Below are positions 62,891-64,000 of a stretch of 64,000 nt of DNA, piece after piece. Positions within the stretch are counted from its first letter, which is position 1. Every line of letters begins with the position of its first letter. The stretch lies in NCBI RefSeq assembly GCF_004118285.1, contig NZ_SDHY01000006.1, positions 62,001 through 126,000 on the forward strand, written 5' to 3'. The notes below the pieces were generated by a model. It had not been told where the DNA came from. It saw nothing but the letters and a program-made list of their open reading frames with translations, and made no database searches. The stretch is from Aquirufa rosea (GTDB lineage: Bacteria > Bacteroidota > Bacteroidia > Cytophagales > Spirosomataceae). The position numbers and the translations under genes are program-made.

Positions 62891-64000
62891 TTAATTAAGC
62901 TCTTCTTTTCCAAACTTGATGTATTGCTCCCAATCGTATTCATTGATATCGTGTTTCCCTTCTCGAATATGGTATCGAATCAATTGACCTACTGGTTGAT
63001 TTAAGCCTGGCATTTCTATGTTTCCCAAGCCTTTTTTACCATATAAAGCGTACACTTTCTCCATTTCGCGTGTACTCAAAAATTCCCCTTTCGGATCAGA
63101 CCATTGATCTCCAAATGCCGAAGCCACATAGACTGGTCGAGGCGACAGTAAACTCAATAAAATATGTTGATCAAAAGGCAATTCATTTTCTCGATCTGAA
63201 TAAGTGGCATATTTGGGTAAAAACCAATGCGGGAAACTATTGGTGATACGCCAAATGGTCTCACCATAAATTCTTCTACTCAATGCCGCCCCACCTTCTC
63301 CTGACTCATTAGAAATGATGGCAGCAAATCGCTGATCATTAGCTCCAGCCCACATGGCAGCTTTTCCTAAACGCGAATGACCATGAACAATGACTTTATT
63401 GGGATCTATTTGCTGGATATTCTGAGCCAAATCCATGATACGACTTAGACCCCAAGCCCAAGCACCCATGGCTGTCCATTCCTCTGGTTTCAATCCCAAT
63501 GCAGAGGCTAAACGAGTACGAACTCCGTTTTTATAGCCATTGGCATGGTCTTCTTCAAAATCACCGCATGCCGCTGTAATAGTCCCAAAGCCAGCATCAA
63601 TCACTTTCTCTATTTGCCAACGAGTCGCCCAAACGCCTCTAGAACTTGGTTGAGAAACATAGTTCACAAAATCAGGTGCATTATTACATACCACATATTT
63701 GTCGAACATAGGAATAGACTCATCGGTACTAATCGTCTGATTACCACAAAAATTTAATCCCAAAAATACAGGAGCTTTCTTGACAGCTGTTGGCAAAATT
63801 ACCACTACTGTGGCCTGAACTTTACCTTCAAAATCCATTTTCCAAATCGACTGAATCGCTTTACCCCCCAGAATCTCCTTCTTGGAAATCAAGGTATTGA
63901 CTTGCTTGAGCTTCTTTTTGGGTAGTTTACCATACATATGAGATGCAAACAAATCTAACCAATAGCCACGATTCTTTTCCCATTCAGCTTTTGTCGTGAT
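62891..64000 (-). CDS. CE15-type glucuronoyl esterase-like protein, 5' end beyond window
   Basis: An alpha/beta hydrolase related to carbohydrate esterase family 15 (4-O-methyl-glucuronoyl methylesterases), which cut ester links between lignin and glucuronoxylan. The reading frame stays open to the window edge at 64000, and the upstream codons (WEKNRGYWLDLFASHMYG) fit the family N-terminus, so the gene is truncated by the window. The nucleophile elbow is VHGHSRLGKAAMWAGA, with the Arg expected after the Ser. NESGEGGAALSRR and the HDINEYDW stretch near the C-terminus (catalytic His) are also present. About 370 residues are visible. This hints at plant biomass use. Confidence 0.85.
   Translation of the reverse strand: MTTKAEWEKNRGYWLDLFASHMYGKLPKKKLKQVNTLISKKEILGGKAIQSIWKMDFEGKVQATVVVILPTAVKKAPVFLGLNFCGNQTISTDESIPMFDKYVVCNNAPDFVNYVSQPSSRGVWATRWQIEKVIDAGFGTITAACGDFEEDHANGYKNGVRTRLASALGLKPEEWTAMGAWAWGLSRIMDLAQNIQQIDPNKVIVHGHSRLGKAAMWAGANDQRFAAIISNESGEGGAALSRRIYGETIWRITNSFPHWFLPKYATYSDRENELPFDQHILLSLLSPRPVYVASAFGDQWSDPKGEFLSTREMEKVYALYGKKGLGNIEMPGLNQPVGQLIRYHIREGKHDINEYDWEQYIKFGKEELN

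Overview
The window is a chromosomal segment of a low-GC Bacteroidota bacterium. It is most likely a freshwater or soil member of the Cytophagales (Spirosomataceae- or Cytophagaceae-like), though I cannot name a genus from sequence alone. Supporting evidence: start codons without Shine-Dalgarno sequences; several promoters of the Bacteroidota type (TTG about 19-25 nt upstream of TAnnTTTG, for example before the tRNA at 53798 and the LOG gene at 7600); and family choices typical of the phylum (BshB1, DUF349 protein, PD40-OmpA protein, M61 protease, CE15 esterase, NamZ/DUF1343, N-carbamoylputrescine amidase with agmatine deiminase). I see no prophage, no intact insertion sequence, no CRISPR array and no rRNA.

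Layout. 0.1-4 kb: an rRNA-methyltransferase-like gene, then a four-gene operon of two exported unknowns, a SRPBCC protein and a dicarboxylate/amino-acid symporter. 4-10.5 kb: rbfA with a LolC/E permease, a large membrane protein, rpiB, a LOG-family phosphoribohydrolase, a PolX protein whose polymerase site looks dead, and ogt. 10.8-16.2 kb: a lone type-2 ATP-grasp protein, lysA, and a PhoD-OsmC-thyA operon. 16.3-25.7 kb: two minus-strand operons. The first is PpiD-like/OmpA hybrid, SurA and MoxR; the second is lipoprotein, nadE, coaX, aguA and lipoprotein. 25.8-33.9 kb: queE, PD40-OmpA, rlpA, gltA, pepT, guaA and namZ. 34-40.6 kb: a second LolC/E permease with an M61 protease, and a symporter-malic enzyme operon. 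40.7-53.7 kb: trxB-M23-bshB1, pdxH, polA-GT2, a GT9-aguB pair, and glyS-DUF349. 53.8-64 kb: tRNA-Thr, a WYL regulator divergent from a small membrane protein, a large zinc metalloprotease, a TetR regulator, an M20 amidohydrolase, a glycosyltransferase and a truncated CE15 esterase.

Genes that work together: aguA (21.7 kb) and aguB (48.4 kb) convert agmatine to putrescine. The symporter plus malic enzyme form a C4-dicarboxylate uptake and decarboxylation unit. nadE and coaX make NAD and CoA. trxB and bshB1 both serve thiol redox. The PPIases and LolC/E proteins serve envelope biogenesis.

The most unusual signal is non-coding. A unit of about 170 bp occurs twice as direct repeats on either side of the TetR gene (58467-58634 and 59373-59543). 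Each copy has an AT-rich block, a TAATTTTG box, a conserved unstructured stretch including an exact 21-mer, and a 13-bp hairpin followed by a T-run. The two hairpins differ at two base pairs and both changes are compensatory, so this looks like a duplicated small structured RNA that I do not recognise. Separately, several intergenic spacers hold small degenerate repeat families with terminal inverted repeats, while other convergent pairs are packed so tightly that their stop codons overlap.
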